Assembly: GCA_010279815.1 (NCBI GenBank)
Contig: QEOQ01000104.1
Span: 62,001 to 126,000, forward strand
DNA: 64,000 nucleotides
DNA from: Brachionus plicatilis
Taxonomy: Eukaryota; Rotifera; Eurotatoria; Ploima; Brachionidae
Reading direction: 5' to 3'
Below are positions 11,045 to 23,951 of the stretch, in pieces. Below the pieces are notes generated by a model. It worked only from the letters and a program-made list of their open reading frames with translations, searched no databases and was not told the origin of the DNA. Position 1 is the first letter of the stretch; every line of letters begins with the position of its first letter. Made by a program: the position numbers and the translations under genes.

Positions 11045-12190
11045 TTATTTATGGCAATATGCTCCTTTAGCATCTTCAACATCTCTTATCCTTTTTGTAA
11101 AACTATTAACTCCATTTCTAATTTGTTCAACTGGCACTCGCTCGACTACTCTTTTAAATTCTTCAATGAAATCCTCCCTTTTGGCAAACTTGTTTGTCCT
11201 CATATTTGTGACACAGGCATTCCAAAAAAAATAATCACACGGGTTCAAATTGGGTAAATTGGGAGGCCAATTGGTACTTCTTATAAATTTGAAAAGATTA
11301 TTTTCACACAAACTATGTGTCGTCTTAGCGGTGTGCGGTTTTGCGCCATCTTGTTGATATACCCATTTATTTGTGACGAAAATTCTTTGACCTTCTCGTT
11401 TCGTATAAGGCAAAATTCTGCGCTGGTAAAATGTAGAGTTTATTGTCTCATCTTAAATCAGTAATAAAAATTTGTGTTTATAAAATTTGTTTTAAAAAAC
11501 TTTTGTCTAAAAAATATGGCTTCGTTGGTCCTTTTTCTGTTATGCCTATCCAAACCATTACAGATAGAGGAAACTTAGAAACACAATATAAACCTAATTT
11601 AATTAAAGATTTCTAAGATTTTTTAAAATTTCAATTTTTAAGAAAATTAAGTTAACCTCCTTTTAAATCAGCATCCTCACGCGAAATGGGGTAAACTCTC
11701 TGATTTTGTTTATTGAGGCCCTCGTCAACAGCGAACAATCATCCGAAAACATAAATTTTTGAACTCTTTGTTCTTAATTTTTCGCCAAAATTGAGAAAAG
11801 CGTAATCTTTTGACTAAATGGGCTTCTTTCATTAATGGAATTTTTCTCTTTTTTTAGGCCTTTAAAAAAATCTTTAAATTTTACTTTGAGGTTAAGTTCT
11901 TTAAATATGTTCACTACAGATCCTTTGAAATATTCAATTCTGCCAGAATGATTATTGGTTAATCGTTTAACTTTACGTTTGTTAATTTGTGTGACTCCTG
12001 ACCGAGGTCAACCCGATGATGTTTTGAAGCAGTTTTGCCATTGTCTTTTAAATCTTTTATCCTACGAGAGACTGTTCTTTGAGAAACTTTTCCGCAAAGC
12101 ATTTGAAAAATTTTAGTTATGGATATTCCATTTTGAAGGTGTTGAATAAAAAATTCACGTAAGGCTTGTTGCTTGGGACGTCCAATATTT
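11045..12190 (-). pseudogene. Tc1/mariner transposase, DD37D (maT-like), broken
   Basis: From 5' on the minus strand: an N-terminal helix-turn-helix (QNGISITKIFQML...QRTVSRRIKDLKDNGK), the first Asp region (VFSDDC...KQNQRVY), SVMVWIGITEKGPTK, then the intact 11413-11045 frame with WVYQQDGAKPHTA and WPPNLPNLNPCDYFFW. The second and third Asp are separated by 37 residues, as in maT-type mariners. Several frameshifts and stops separate the parts, so the copy is dead. Cut-and-paste transposase in origin. Terminal inverted repeats were not found by eye. Confidence 0.85.
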
Positions 12191-12546
12191 ATTATTTTAG
12201 AGTTTAAATTTGAAAAATTATCAAAATATGATCAAAAAATATTAAATAATTTTTGGATTTATGCAATATGTCTTAAATAAGAATTTTTAAAAGCAAAACA
12301 AAATTTAGAAAAAATAAAATTTTTATTAATTTTAATTAAATTATTTATCATCAAATCCTTGTACAACTATTTAGAATTATATATTATTTTGTAGCTTAGG
12401 ATTTTAGCTTTTAAAAGATATACTTTATTTATCGGCATTATATTAAAATCGTTGAAATTTATTACTTAATGTGTGTGTAAAATTTCAAGACAATAACTAG
12501 TTCTGGTCGAAAGATATTTGAAAAAAGCGATCATTCTACTGAAACA
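12191..12546. other. AT-rich, no gene seen
   Basis: No feature recognised between mariner and satellite. Confidence 0.5.
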
Positions 12547-13050
12547 GCACCAATCCACGCCGAAGCGTCACAATTTACCGAGATGAGCGTGGTTCGATCA
12601 CAACTGACCCATACGCACCAATGCACGCCGAAGCGTCACAATTTACCGAGATGAGCGTGGTCCGATCACAACTAACGCATACGCACCAATCCACGCCGAA
12701 GCGTCACAATTTACCGAGATGAGCGTCGTCCGATCACAACTGACCCATACGCACCAATCCACGCCGAAGCGTCACAATTTACCGAGATAAGCGTGGTTCG
12801 ATCACAACTGACCCATTCGCAACAATGCACGCCGAAGCGTCACAATTTACCGAGATGAGCGTGGTCTGATCACAACTGACCTATACGCCCCAATCCACGC
12901 CGAAGCGTCACAATTTACCGAGATGAGGGTGGTCCGATTACAACTGACGCCTAGCACCAATCCACGCCGAAGCGTCACAATTTACCGAGATTTTCGTGGT
13001 CCGATCACAGTTGACGCAAACGCACCAATGCACGCCGAAATGCATGCCGA
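12547..13050. repeat. 68-bp satellite, about 7 copies
   Basis: Units start at 12547, 12615, 12683, 12751, 12819, 12887, 12954 and 13022 (68 bp, once 67), each beginning GCACCAATCCACGCCGAAGC with few substitutions. GC content is far above the flanks. Every unit holds CCACGC and GCGTGG, an inverted pair that could form a stem. Confidence 0.95.
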
Positions 13051-13568
13051 AAAATGATATATTTAATCAATTTGCTTCAGATCGGATGTATTTATTAGTC
13101 ATTTACATCATGACAATGAAAAAAAAGAATTTATCCTTCGTTTAAGTGAAGTTAAATTGAATTTGAAATTTGCTAAATATATGATTGCATTCTTTTTCTG
13201 AAAATTTGACCATTTTAAAGTATTTTCGGATCTGAAGTGGTTTTTTAGCGGATCATCAATTGGGACACAAACGGAGTCAATCATCAATTAGAACCGAAAA
13301 TTTACAATAATTTTTTCTCTTTGTTTTTTAACAAAAAAATTAAAACATGAAGTGAATCGATTTTGTTCCAGAAATTTTAAAGTCTTTTTTATTTATATAA
13401 TGATTATTAAATTAGAGTAAAAAATTACGTAAATCTACTTAAGAAAAAGAAGAACTGTAAAAAAGCGTTGTTTAAATTATAATTAAATCAAAAAGTATTG
13501 ATAAACTTTTTATTTTTTCAAAAATAAACCTAATTAGGAAAATTTTTTTTAAAGAAACTTATTCCGAA
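13051..13568. other. AT-rich, no gene seen
   Basis: No feature recognised. Confidence 0.5.
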
Positions 13569-13875
13569 ATGGCTATTGAAAAAACCGAAGCGGCAATCTT
13601 TAGCATTAATTCTGATCTTTTTGTAATTAAAGTAAGTTCTAATAATAATAATCTTTAGTTAATTAAATTTTTCTATTAAATATTGATAATTTTTTATAAT
13701 AAAAAACGAGCAAGCCGAACTCTATGAAAAATTTGGCAAGTTCTTTTTCGATTGGCTTCCTGTGCCAGTTAAAAATAGTGAAAAATATAAAAAAAGTTGC
13801 AAAAATTTAGAACTACAGCTCAATATGAATCATCATGCGAGTTTGAAGCATATCCACTTGTTGTTCATCTTGAGT
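13569..13875 (+). CDS. Candidate 5' end of a spliced gene, unknown
   Basis: ATG 13569 opens a 21-codon exon (MAIEKTEAAIFSINSDLFVIK) ending exactly at a GTAAGT donor at 13632. A plausible acceptor at 13709-13710 leads in frame to QAELYEKFGKFFFDWLPVPV... running past 13800. Intron 79 nt, similar to other introns here. No family recognised and the 3' limit is unclear. Confidence 0.35.
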
Positions 13876-14690
13876 GAATTCAATGTAAAACGTCCGGATT
13901 TTTATTTTCTTTTTAATTTTTTTTATTATTGGATATAAATAAAATTTTAATAATTTATTCAATCTTTCACTCCAAAATTGCAATATTTTACATTTTTTCC
14001 AACCAATCAAATTTTATGTAAATTTTTGAAAATTCTGTCGATTCACTCACTATCCCCCTTTGATTCTAATAAAGTTTTGCAATCAACTGCTTTAGCTTAA
14101 TTTTTTGAAGAGTTTTTCATGAAGTCTCGATCAAAATACGGGTAATTATGATTTTAAAAAAAAAGAAAAATTAAATATTTTAATAAAAAATCACAAGTGA
14201 CCTTGTTAAATGCTTTGCTCAAAAATTTGTATTTGACAACAAATATAAAACAAGCTCATCAAAGGAACTTGCGAAATTATTCAATATGATTTCTCAATTT
14301 AATTTTTTCGAACATTTTTCCAAAATTCCGAAAAACAAATTTAAAAGTTTTTGCCAAAATTTTAACTCAGACTTGGATCCGTAAATTGAAGTTTCTGACC
14401 AAATTTAAGTTCAAATTGATTATTTAAATTCTTTAAACTTAAATAATCAAATAATTTTGATTTGAATAATAGTAACAAATGCTAGAAAGGTTATCGAAAT
14501 GCTTTGTTAAATTAATTATTAATTTTTTTCTTAAGTTTTTTTTAAAAACAATTTTAATAAATATTTAAACATAAAATTAATCAAATTAATTTTGATTTTG
14601 ATATTAAATGTTTAATATTTTTTCAAAATAATCTTAAAATGATTTTCCAGAATTTTTGTTTTAAAAAAAAAGCAAATCAACATTGAGTAA
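13876..14690. other. AT-rich, no gene seen
   Basis: Only short chance frames. Confidence 0.5.
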
Positions 14691-15860
14691 GGCAAATTGA
14701 AATTACTGATCAAATGGAAATTTCAAATCAAAATTTTTAGTTTTTGATTGATAAAAAAGGTATTTTTTATTCATATGAAAATTTTTGTATAGAAATCGAC
14801 GCATAAGACTTTTTTTAATTTATTATAATTTATTCAAACATGCAAACATTCATTCAGGTTAATGTCCAATAGAATTGACAAAGGCGATTCTAAACACAAA
14901 TCAATTAAGAAAAAACTGTAAAATAAATTGTCGAAGTCTTTTAAGCAGGATCTAATCCAAGGTTTTATTTTGTGTGGCGACTTGAAAGACTGTATTGCCG
15001 TATCATCGTTTAATTTTTTAATCCTTCAACAAGAAAAATCATGAATTGCTTATTAGTATCATTAAAAGAATTGCCGATTACAAACCTTACATTAAAATTA
15101 CTGATATTCATATTTAAGTGTAATTTTTGAAATTGATGCAGATGAGAAACAAATCCATGGATATAAGGTGTGATGTTATCTTTAAAAAAAAGCCGCAAAA
15201 AGATCTAACCATTCTTTAATTTAATTATATTATTTCTCTAATTTTCCTTTTCTAAAAATAAAATAAATAAAAAAAAATCATTTTGTAGTTTTGTTTTTTT
15301 TCTTCTTTTTTTGTTGACTGATTTCATTTACTGATCTGTGAAAAATTCAAAAATGAAGAAATTGTTCTTAATTAAATATTTTTTTATTTAATTAAAATTA
15401 AAAACAATATTTTAGGAAAAAAAAATTATTTCCANNNNNNNNNNNNNNNNNNNNNNNNNNNNNNNNNNNNNNNNNNNNNNNNNNNNNNNNNNNNNNNNNN
15501 NNNNNNNNNNNNNNNNNNNNNNNNNNNNNNNNNNNNNNNNNNNNNNNNNNNNNNNNNNNNNNNNNNNNNNNNNNNNNNNNNNNNNNNNNNNNNNNNNNNN
15601 NNNNNNNNNNNNNNNNNNNNNNNNNNNNNNNNNNNNNNNNNNNNNNNNNNNNNNNNNNNNNNNNNNNNNNNNNNNNNNNNNNNNNNNNNNNNNNNNNTCA
15701 AATAGAAAAATAAAAGATTTGTTTTTTTTTCAATTAAAGAAATAAACATCTAATGTCTAATTTTTAAACAAATTAAAAAAAGCTAATTTCATCATTTTTA
15801 TTAAGATTTTAATCACTTAAGTTTTTATCATTTGATCATGATCATGAACTTCAAGTTGCC
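14691..15860 (-). mobile_element. Non-autonomous TIR element, GGCA...TTGAAGTTCATGATCA family (minus)
   Basis: The 15860 end, read on the minus strand, is GGCAACTTGAAGTTCATG and stays similar for about 80 bp to the left end of the element at 59370 (including AATCTTAATAAAAATGATG). The 14691 end matches the right end of that element. The copy includes the gap 15435-15697 and probably extra inserted sequence. No clear target duplication. Confidence 0.6.
15435..15697. other. Assembly gap
   Basis: 263 Ns. Confidence 1.
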
Positions 15861-16530
15861 ATTTAGGAATCCAAATTATTGCTCAAACAATAACTCTAAA
15901 TTATATTTAATTTTTATTACAAATATAAGAGTAAAATTTTGACATTTTACTAATTTGACATTTAATTCTGACGTTTTACATAATAAAAAATTATGATTAT
16001 TCAAAAATTAGTTTCAAACTCATTTTATTCAATTTTTTTTTGGCTTTAAATTCAATAAATAAAAAAAGTGGTCCCAACATTTGTTCAGAATTTTCTCTAG
16101 TTTCAGAATCTGTATAAAAAAGTAGGGGTCGGGGGGTAAACCGCGGACTAGATACAAAAATAGTGAAAAAATACCATTTTTTTAACATTTTTTGCCAGAA
16201 TATCGATCTATTGGTAAAATAATAGATTAAATTAATACACCATTTTGTTGATGAGACTATTTGCTTTCAGAATATATATATATTAATAAGGTTATGTCTA
16301 TTAGAACATGAGATATTTTAGCTCAAAGGTAACTAATTTTTGTTTTTTTTTCGATCTTTGAGGGGGGTGGGATCAAAATTTTTTTTTTTGACAATACCTA
16401 AAAAATCATTATTTCAAGGTTTTCAAGTATGCAGATTAATATTTTAAAGTCGGTTTGCCGAAATTCAGATACTGCTGTAGTTTTGCTCCGCGCGAACCTT
16501 ATATATTAATATTTTTATATAAATTGCAGA
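15861..16530. other. AT-rich, no gene seen
   Basis: 15861-15950 resembles 59590-59690 inside the GGCA TIR family. A GGGGTCGGGGGG run lies at about 16126. Confidence 0.45.
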
Positions 16531-17281
16531 CTTGAGACCTCTACTCAAAATGAAAAATCAAAATATCTTGAAGACAAATTAGAATTTGAAATAAAAATTA
16601 AGAAATTGACAAATGAAAATATCAAATTAGGAGAAAATATTTTAAAAACTCAGCAAAAAGTAATTTATACGATGTCCTTTAAATAAAATCATTAAATAAG
16701 TTTAACAGAACAATTTTGACCCGAATCCTGATTTAAAAGATTCAGTTTAAAAAATTTGTTCAATTTTTCAAAAATGTATTGGAGAAAGTAATTCAAAGTC
16801 ACAGGATGAAAAAGACTTCTTGCAATCGAAAGCTGTCCGATTTTTCGAAACATTGATCTGAAAGATAATAATAAAAATGAAAGAACTGAATTTGAAACAA
16901 AAGAGCTTTTAGAAATAAATGAATCTTAGAAAGAACTTATTCTAAAGTATGTAATTGTTATTCTAGTTTGTTAAATTATTATTAAGATTTTCTTAAAGAT
17001 CAGTCTTCAATCTTAAAAGAGCCGAATCAGATAAAACGGTGAATTTAATTCCATAAAAGCAAGTTTAGAAGGTAAAAATAATTCAATTGAACAGAAGGAA
17101 AATTTAGTAAATGAATTAAGAAATGAAAAAAAAAATGCAAAAGTTTGTATTTAAAAAATTGATAAAAAGTTATTGAATAATTATTTGATAAAATAATTTA
17201 ATCAACGAAATGAATGTAAAAATACAAATCCTTAATGATACTCTAATGAATTCCTCAAATGAACCGAAAAAATTAGACTGA
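16531..17281 (+). pseudogene. Spliced coiled-coil gene, probably decayed
   Basis: Exon-like blocks bounded by AG and GT encode lysine/glutamate-rich heptads: about 16531-16660 (YLEDKLEFEIKIKKLTNENI), 16709-16948, 17000-17145 (NSIEQKENLVNELRNEKK) and 17195-17281 ending in a stop. The second and third blocks need frame changes or contain stops. The product would be a coiled-coil protein of the myosin-tail/golgin sort, but low-complexity coiled coils cannot be assigned to a family. Confidence 0.4.
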
Positions 17282-17489
17282 TGTCACCATCTAGAGAAGG
17301 ACCTTATGTTTGCATTCCTTTAATTTTCTATATAATTTAATTTATTTAAAAAAATTAGGTTTATAGAAATATTAATCCGTCTGTCGGTGTCGCAATTTTG
17401 AATTGCTAACACATTATGATTTCAAAAATGAGAATGATTCTGTTAATTTAATTCATTTCTGAATAAATAGTATATTTGTGTGGGTTTTA

Positions 17490-17760
17490 GGCTAAATTGC
17501 GAGTAATGTTAAGGTTTCTGGCTATAAGTAAAGGAAGTACAGTGTTTCTAATAAAATCACATTCTTCACGTCCCGGCCTTGGTCTTTTTGGGTTAAGATC
17601 GACCGGTATAATCCGTCCGCATCTCACGAGACCACGTCTAGGCTGGATGTGTCGGACGGTCCGGCTCCGCTTACAGAACAGGATAGAGGGACGTGACGGC
17701 TCTTCCTTCGGATGCCGCTATTTTAGCGTGGAGGTTTTATTAGAACCGATATAAGGATTT
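17490..17760. other. GC-rich island, unidentified
   Basis: About 200 bp of markedly higher GC (CCGTCCGCATCTCACGAGAC and similar) in AT-rich DNA. An 85-codon frame is open but its composition looks non-protein. It could be part of an LTR, a SINE or transferred sequence; no tRNA-type box B was recognised. Confidence 0.4.
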
Positions 17761-18116
17761 GAATTTAAAAGTTAGAAATGATATCTTAATTTTAACTCTT
17801 AAGATTCTCAATTATATTTATATTAATTGATCTTGAGACATCATTTATTAAAAATACCATCTGTTATAATATGTTAGGAATTTTCAATTTCGTATTTTTT
17901 TAAATTTTTAAAAAATTCTTAAAAAAGTTGAGGAATTTATTTTTTTAATTTATTTAATATTATTTTTTCTTTTTTTGTGTTATTTCTCATCACCCATCCT
18001 TTTTAAATAAAAATATTAATTTAAATATTTTTAATGAAATTTGATTTACCTTTTAGCTGGTAAATATATTATTATACATTTTATTTATTTTAAAATAAAA
18101 GAAAAGAAATTTTGAA

Positions 18117-20385
18117 ATGAAAAACCTTGACTTAATTAAACTGGTGGAAATTACTTCGAAAAATTTCAATAATGAAAAAATCGACCCGAAACTTTATCCA
18201 AAATTCTCAACTGTCAACGAAAATATTTGGAAAAAAATAGCAAAAGATTATTTCGGTTACTATTGTTATACAGATTCCTTATTATTGTATACTCGTTTTA
18301 AAAGAAACTCAGAAGGCTACGTAAAAATGGTAGAAAAAATAATGAAAAATAATAAAACCATTGAAAACTCTGGTTTTCAATCGATTCATATTTTTTTTGA
18401 CAGAGACGAATTTTCATCGTTTAAAATATCAGGCTTAAAGCGGAAACGTCTACTTGTCGACTTCGAAGAAGTTCTAAATGAAAGATTACAAGCTAATGGT
18501 TTTAATTGCTATTTTCGATGCAATTATAATTGGGTTAAGAAACAAAATAAAATAGAACATTCAAATTTTCTTGACTGGAATGGTCTCTATAATTGTATCG
18601 AACCGAAATGTCAAAATTATATCAGGCCAAAAATACATAATCAATCTGAACAAAAAATAGATATGCAAATATTTTATTCAATGAATAATTTGCATGGCAG
18701 AATACAAAAAAACATTCGAATATGTGGCGATGAAAGAGAAACTTTGTCATTAGTTTTAAACAGCGAAGGAGTTGTGAATTTTTCAAATAGAAACAAGTTC
18801 GAGAATTTGAATGAAAAAAAAAGTAGGTCTAATGCACTTCAATATGTAGAATAAATTTTGTTACTATCTTTAAGATGAAATTGTTCCACAAAACACATTA
18901 AGTAAATTAAAAAAAGAACTGGAAATAAAGTTTAGACTGAGTCGAGATATGATATTCGATTTAAGGGCATCGAAAATTTTTTGTGAAAATCTCGGAACTT
19001 CTTCCAACTCAGATTTAAAAGGATATGTCCATAATATTTGTTTAGATCCTTATGGTTTTTTATTGATGAGTGAAATTCAAGTAAAACTTTATTTCTATAA
19101 TTTAAAAAAATAACGTTTCAGTTTAGATTAAAATATGGAAGAAGGTTAGTTTAAATAATCCAATATGGTATTTTGATGCTACAGGGAGCGTTCATAAAGA
19201 CATTTATCGGCAAAATAAGCCACTTTTGTATTCAATTGTGGTTCATGATAGAGAAAACAAGCAGATTTTACCGGTTGCTTAATTTATTACTACAGATCAA
19301 AGTGTCAAATCAATATCGTCTTATCTGCATAATATTGATTACAATTTACGTGATAAACAAAAAAACTTTTCAATTGCCCCGATAATTGTGACTGATTTCT
19401 CATGGGCTCTAATAAATTCTGTGTTGACTGTCTTTAATAAGATGAGTATTAAAGACTATCTCGATTGGTCTTTTAAAATGATTGTGAACAAAGAAGCAAG
19501 AGAAGGAAATAAATTTACTGTCAAAACAAGGATATATTTATGTTCGACACATTTTTTAAAATCAATGTTGAAAAAAACAAAAAAAATTGATTCAGAACCA
19601 AAAAAAAAATGTTTTTTTTATTTTGTTTTACTTTGCTGCAAAATTCTATTTGTTTGGTACAGTTCGAAAATTATCTTTTAAATATTTTGAATATTTTTAC
19701 CACCAAAACAAAATCATCCACACTTCATTATTCTCTTTTGACGATGCGAAAAGAACTAAAAAATCGAAACTTGGATACTTATGATCTCTCAATATTTGAT
19801 AATGAAAATGAACCGACTTTAGCTGAAGAAGAAAAAAGCTCATCAAGAACAGAGACAAATATGGAAACAGAGGAAAGTTTGAAAAAAACATCACCGTTTA
19901 AAATCTATTTTTATTCTGTTTTAAAGAAGCTGTTAAACAAAATTGAAAAATCAAATTTGGAATCTTTAGAAGAGAATATTTTTTATGACCCAAAGCTATT
20001 CGGTTTAATTGCCGATCAACTTTATCTGTTACCATTATGGACAGGTATCATAATCGAAAATTTTAAAACCAATCATCAAAATGAACTTAATGAATTCAAA
20101 AATACTCGTCTTTCCAATAATCCAGTTGAGAATTATTTCGGAGTAATAAAGAATAGAATACTTGGAAAAAAAAAGTCTTTCCCAGTGAGTTTATCAGTCT
20201 TAACTTTTTAAGAATAAAATCGAAATTTTTTGAATTTTATATGGAAAATTCTTCTATTAAGGACATCAAAATGAAAAATTTGTTATCAAATTCTGAAGAA
20301 AAATGGGCTGATAAGAAGCCAAAACGAAAAGGAAAGAAACAATTTCACTATGAAATAGATCCGATTAAAGAAAAAGGATTTTATT
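18117..20385 (+). pseudogene. DDE transposase (MULE-like), OTU-associated, frameshifted
   Basis: The N-terminal 245-residue frame (18117-18854) has clustered Cys/His (CNYNW...CIEPKCQNY), probably a DNA-binding zinc region. After a frame change come the catalytic blocks: YFDATGSVHKD (19168, first Asp), IVTDFSWALINSVL (19388, second Asp), a Cys-x-x-His pair (LCSTHFLKSML, about 19543) and LPLWTGIIIE...SNNPVENYFGVIKN (about 20030-20150, probable Glu). The Asp-Asp-CxxH-Glu order is that of MULE-type transposases. Frame changes occur near 18855-18890, 19090, 19270 and 19600. It is followed directly by an OTU-type protease frame on the same strand, so the two are taken as one element. Confidence 0.72.
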
Positions 20386-20528
20386 AACAGAAAACTGATA
20401 TTTTTAAATTAATATATAATGATTTATTTGAGTTTGATTTTAGCAATTTTAAAAAAACAACAAGCCACTTTGAAATTGTTAGTTCTTTAATTGATGAATC
20501 GAGCAAAAGTACAAATAATTTAGAACCG

Positions 20529-21280
20529 ATGGAAATTGAAAATCAGGATCATAATATTACGATTGATAGAATTACTAACGATACTATAAATCTGAATGAA
20601 ATGAAAGCCATGTATGATTTTATTACTAAAGAAAACCATAATGCAGATATTCTGAAACACTACTTAATTGAAAAAAAAGTTAAAATTATAAATTTAATTA
20701 AGTATTTACGATCAATAAAGTTTTCAGCTATTTATAGTGGCCAAACTATTGAAACTTTTCAACCATTTAGTCAAATAATTGAGTTATTTCAACTAAGAAA
20801 TTTTGTTCCGATATCAGCAAGACCTGATGGTAATTGTTTTTATCGCGCAATTTCTTATTGCCTATTCGGATCCGAAGATTTTTACTATATTTCCAAAATT
20901 GGTTCATTATTTATTTTGATTGAGTACCAGAATCTGTTCGAAGATATACTACAGAGGCACTACTATAAAGAAACGTTCGTTGAAATATTTTTTAAGTCAG
21001 CAAGAAAAAATGAATGGGCCATGTCGCTTAATATTTTAGCAGCAAGTATTTCATTAGATCGAACTATTTTATCATTCGGGTTAATAACGAGACGCTTGTT
21101 CCATATTGCCAAAAATATTCAATGTCTCTTTCAGTTTCTGAACCGATCAGACTCGGATTTTACATAAATCATTTTATTCCTATACTAAATGAAGCAGAAC
21201 CATGTTTTGAAGATTTGAAGAATGCTTTTGATCTGTTTTTGAATTATCGAGTTAAATTTAAGATAATAAATTATAACTAA
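20529..21280 (+). CDS. OTU-family cysteine protease of the DDE transposon
   Basis: Frame 20529-21167 carries ISARPDGNCFYRAISYCLFG at 20815-20870, the OTU active-site signature (Asp-Gly-Asn-Cys-Phe-x-Arg-Ala; Cys is the nucleophile). A frame change near 21090 leads to YINHFIPIL at about 21160, the matching catalytic His block. OTU enzymes cut ubiquitin or ubiquitin-like chains. It lies 3' of the MULE-like transposase and may be its C-terminal domain. OTU domains are known passengers of several eukaryotic transposons; the target here is unknown. The late frame change suggests this copy is inactive. Confidence 0.78.
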
Positions 21281-22189
21281 TTAAATGAAATTAATAATAA
21301 AGTACTTTAAACTAAAAATAATTAATTCTTAATATAATTTATTTTAAAAAATATCTCCTATTTAATAAAATCATTCGGATATAATGTCAACATCTGGTTT
21401 AAAATTAATCTTTTGATAACTAATAATTAAGGTACGACTAGCTGATTTTTGTCAATAACTGGAAGAAATTGTTTCTTTTCATTAGAGATTGCAAAAATAT
21501 TCAAAGTCCATTTCTCAACTTGAATTAGTTAATTAGCTTAATCTTGATCAAGTAATTCGATCCGTTGATGCCATTTCGGTTCTATTTTTTTATATTCATT
21601 GCTTTGGCAAAATTTATTAAAACTTAATCCACTAAGAATAAATATTGTATCATTTAATAAAAAAAAAAATAATTTGTCTGATTAAAACTTTGAAGCTCTA
21701 GAATCGAATTTCAATAAAAAACTTGGCTTCATTTTTTGGACCTTTTGACTGTTTAAATTTGGTTCGATTGTAGACTTTTAAAGTGAGTGTAGATTTTTTT
21801 TATCACTTTATATACGCCATTTTAAAGGGCAATTCCTTCAATAGAATCTAAAAATATATTTTGAAATTGATTTTTATCATACAATTTTTTCTTTGTTAGA
21901 AAACATTTTATTAAATAAAACATTTAAAAAATTTTTCATTTAAAATCCACCGTTGAGATATGTTAAAGGAAAATTAATAATTTGCCGGCATTAATAAATA
22001 AAAAAAATAAATGTAATGATTTAGCCGATGAATTTTTTAAGTGTATTAGTTTTTAAATGATGATTAAAAATAAAAACTTTGAATAAATTTCTGCGAAACA
22101 AACCTAACATGTGTCTTTAAAAATTTCAAAATATTGATCATTATTTAATATTCACCCTAGTTAAAAATTTATATGAATTATTTTCTAGT
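21281..22189. other. AT-rich, no gene seen
   Basis: No feature recognised. Confidence 0.5.
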
Positions 22190-22329
22190 TAAATTAAATT
22201 AAACAAATTATGTTTAAAAATGTTTAGTCATTTATTATAAAAAAATTGATTAATAAAGCCTTTTTATTAAACTCAAAAACTAAAAATTTTGATTTGAAAT
22301 TTACATTTGATCATGAACTTCATTTTGCC
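22190..22329 (+). repeat. 3' terminal fragment of the GGCA TIR family
   Basis: About 140 bp closely parallel 59750-59896, ending TTTGATCATGAACTTCA then TTTTGCC. The partner end was not found. Confidence 0.6.
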
Positions 22330-23951
22330 TAATTTATTGCATCATATAATCATATTTTAATTCATAGAAATGACAATTTAATTTCCAAATCTATTACAAC
22401 AAAACCCGATCACCCTAAAACAAGCCTAAACCTTACCTTGATCACTACGCTGGCAATTAACGATTTAATTCATTACTAATATTTGCACTTGTAAATTCCG
22501 AATCTTAACCTAAACCCAAACCTTAAACGAGCGTACGACCTCATATAAGTAATATTTCCCGGCCCCGACTATTTAAAAAAAACCAAGCATATCAGCAGAT
22601 TCCCTAAACAATTTGCAATTTGATGAGCTTTTTCAGAAAACATCAGAATTATTATTTTCAACTAAAATTAATATTTCAAATTTCATTTCTTTTTTAAAAA
22701 TTTTTAAATTGAGCATTTCTTACTTAATTAATTTCTTCGGAATATTTAAAATATTTTTTCAATTTTTGTTCCAAAGTTTACCAATTTGGGAAATAAAAAT
22801 TTTTAATTGACAAATCTAACTTAACAATAAATTCTTTTTTAACATCAATGTTGAATCAAACTAGGCAAAAAAAAATTTTAAATTAAAAGAGTTTTCATAT
22901 GATTTTATAAGATGTCTAAGTTTTAGTTTTAGGATTTTTATTTAAGAAAATATGAAACTCCCTCCAAAATTCTAGATCAAGAGACAAGTTCTCGTTCGGC
23001 TGCATGATATTTAAGTTGCGTAAGTTTTTGGACAGCAGGCAAGATGACAGTGACCATGTCGATCGAGCTGTCCGGTTCCATTGGCAACGAAAAAAAGTAG
23101 TTGCTCGAGGCGCTATTGGTGCACAATGTGGACTAGCGGCTGAGCTTTTGGGGCGGAGGCACCTTAGAGTTTATAAAAATGTCTACTTTAGGAACTTTGA
23201 CAAGAAAAAAGTTACTTGTTTGCTTACCACGTTTCAATATTTTTAAAACCAAAATTCTGAATACTGTGGACTGCTAAATACATTAGCAAAATTTCTCACA
23301 CAATTTTAAAATTCTATTTAACTTTTCGAACTTAATAGATAATTTTTTAAGAATTTTGTACTTTTAAATTGCCTTCTAGCTATAATTAAGCTCTAATCTT
23401 ACTCTCTTTATAAATCCATTGAGTAAACTAAATTGATCAAATTCAAATTTAAAATTCTTTATCACTTTCGAAATCATTCATTTTATAAGTTTTTATTGGG
23501 GCATATACGACTTTAAATATTAAAGAATTTTTTTTAAAATTGAAAAAATTTTAATACTTTGAACGATTTTTTGAATTAAAATATATTTTAGAAACATAAT
23601 TTCATATGGTAAAAATACGAAAGAAAATATTCCCTTTAAAATTAATACTTTGTTTGTCATGAAAAATTTTGTAATTTCAAGAAAAATGAACAAATTCAAT
23701 ACAGTTAAAAAAAATGATTGTAAATGTGTGCTTTTTTCTTTAATATAGTTAATTTTAAGCTGTAAGCTAAAAGGTTTATTTTTTTTTATGAAGATATTTA
23801 TTTGACATGCTTCAATGTTTTAAAAATAAAAATTTTTATTTAAAGCTTTGTTTTTATTTTCTCGTTTTCTAAATTAAATCTAAAATTAAGCCTTATCTTT
23901 TTTTTTCATCGTTTCAAATATAAACTTAATTAAAATAATTTTTTTAAATTT
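22330..23951. other. Mostly non-coding; GC-richer patch 22990-23200
   Basis: 22990-23200 has higher GC and open frames in two registers (an 80-residue one at 23004-23246) but no recognisable domain. It may be a relic exon. The remainder is AT-rich. Confidence 0.4.

Noticed and set aside
12547..13050. Hammerhead-ribozyme-like arrangement in the 68-bp satellite (GATGAG and CGAA flanking a CGTGG/CCACG stem)
   Set aside because: The required CUGANGA core is not present (the sequence reads CCGAGATGAG) and GAAA is GAAG, so the catalytic core does not match.
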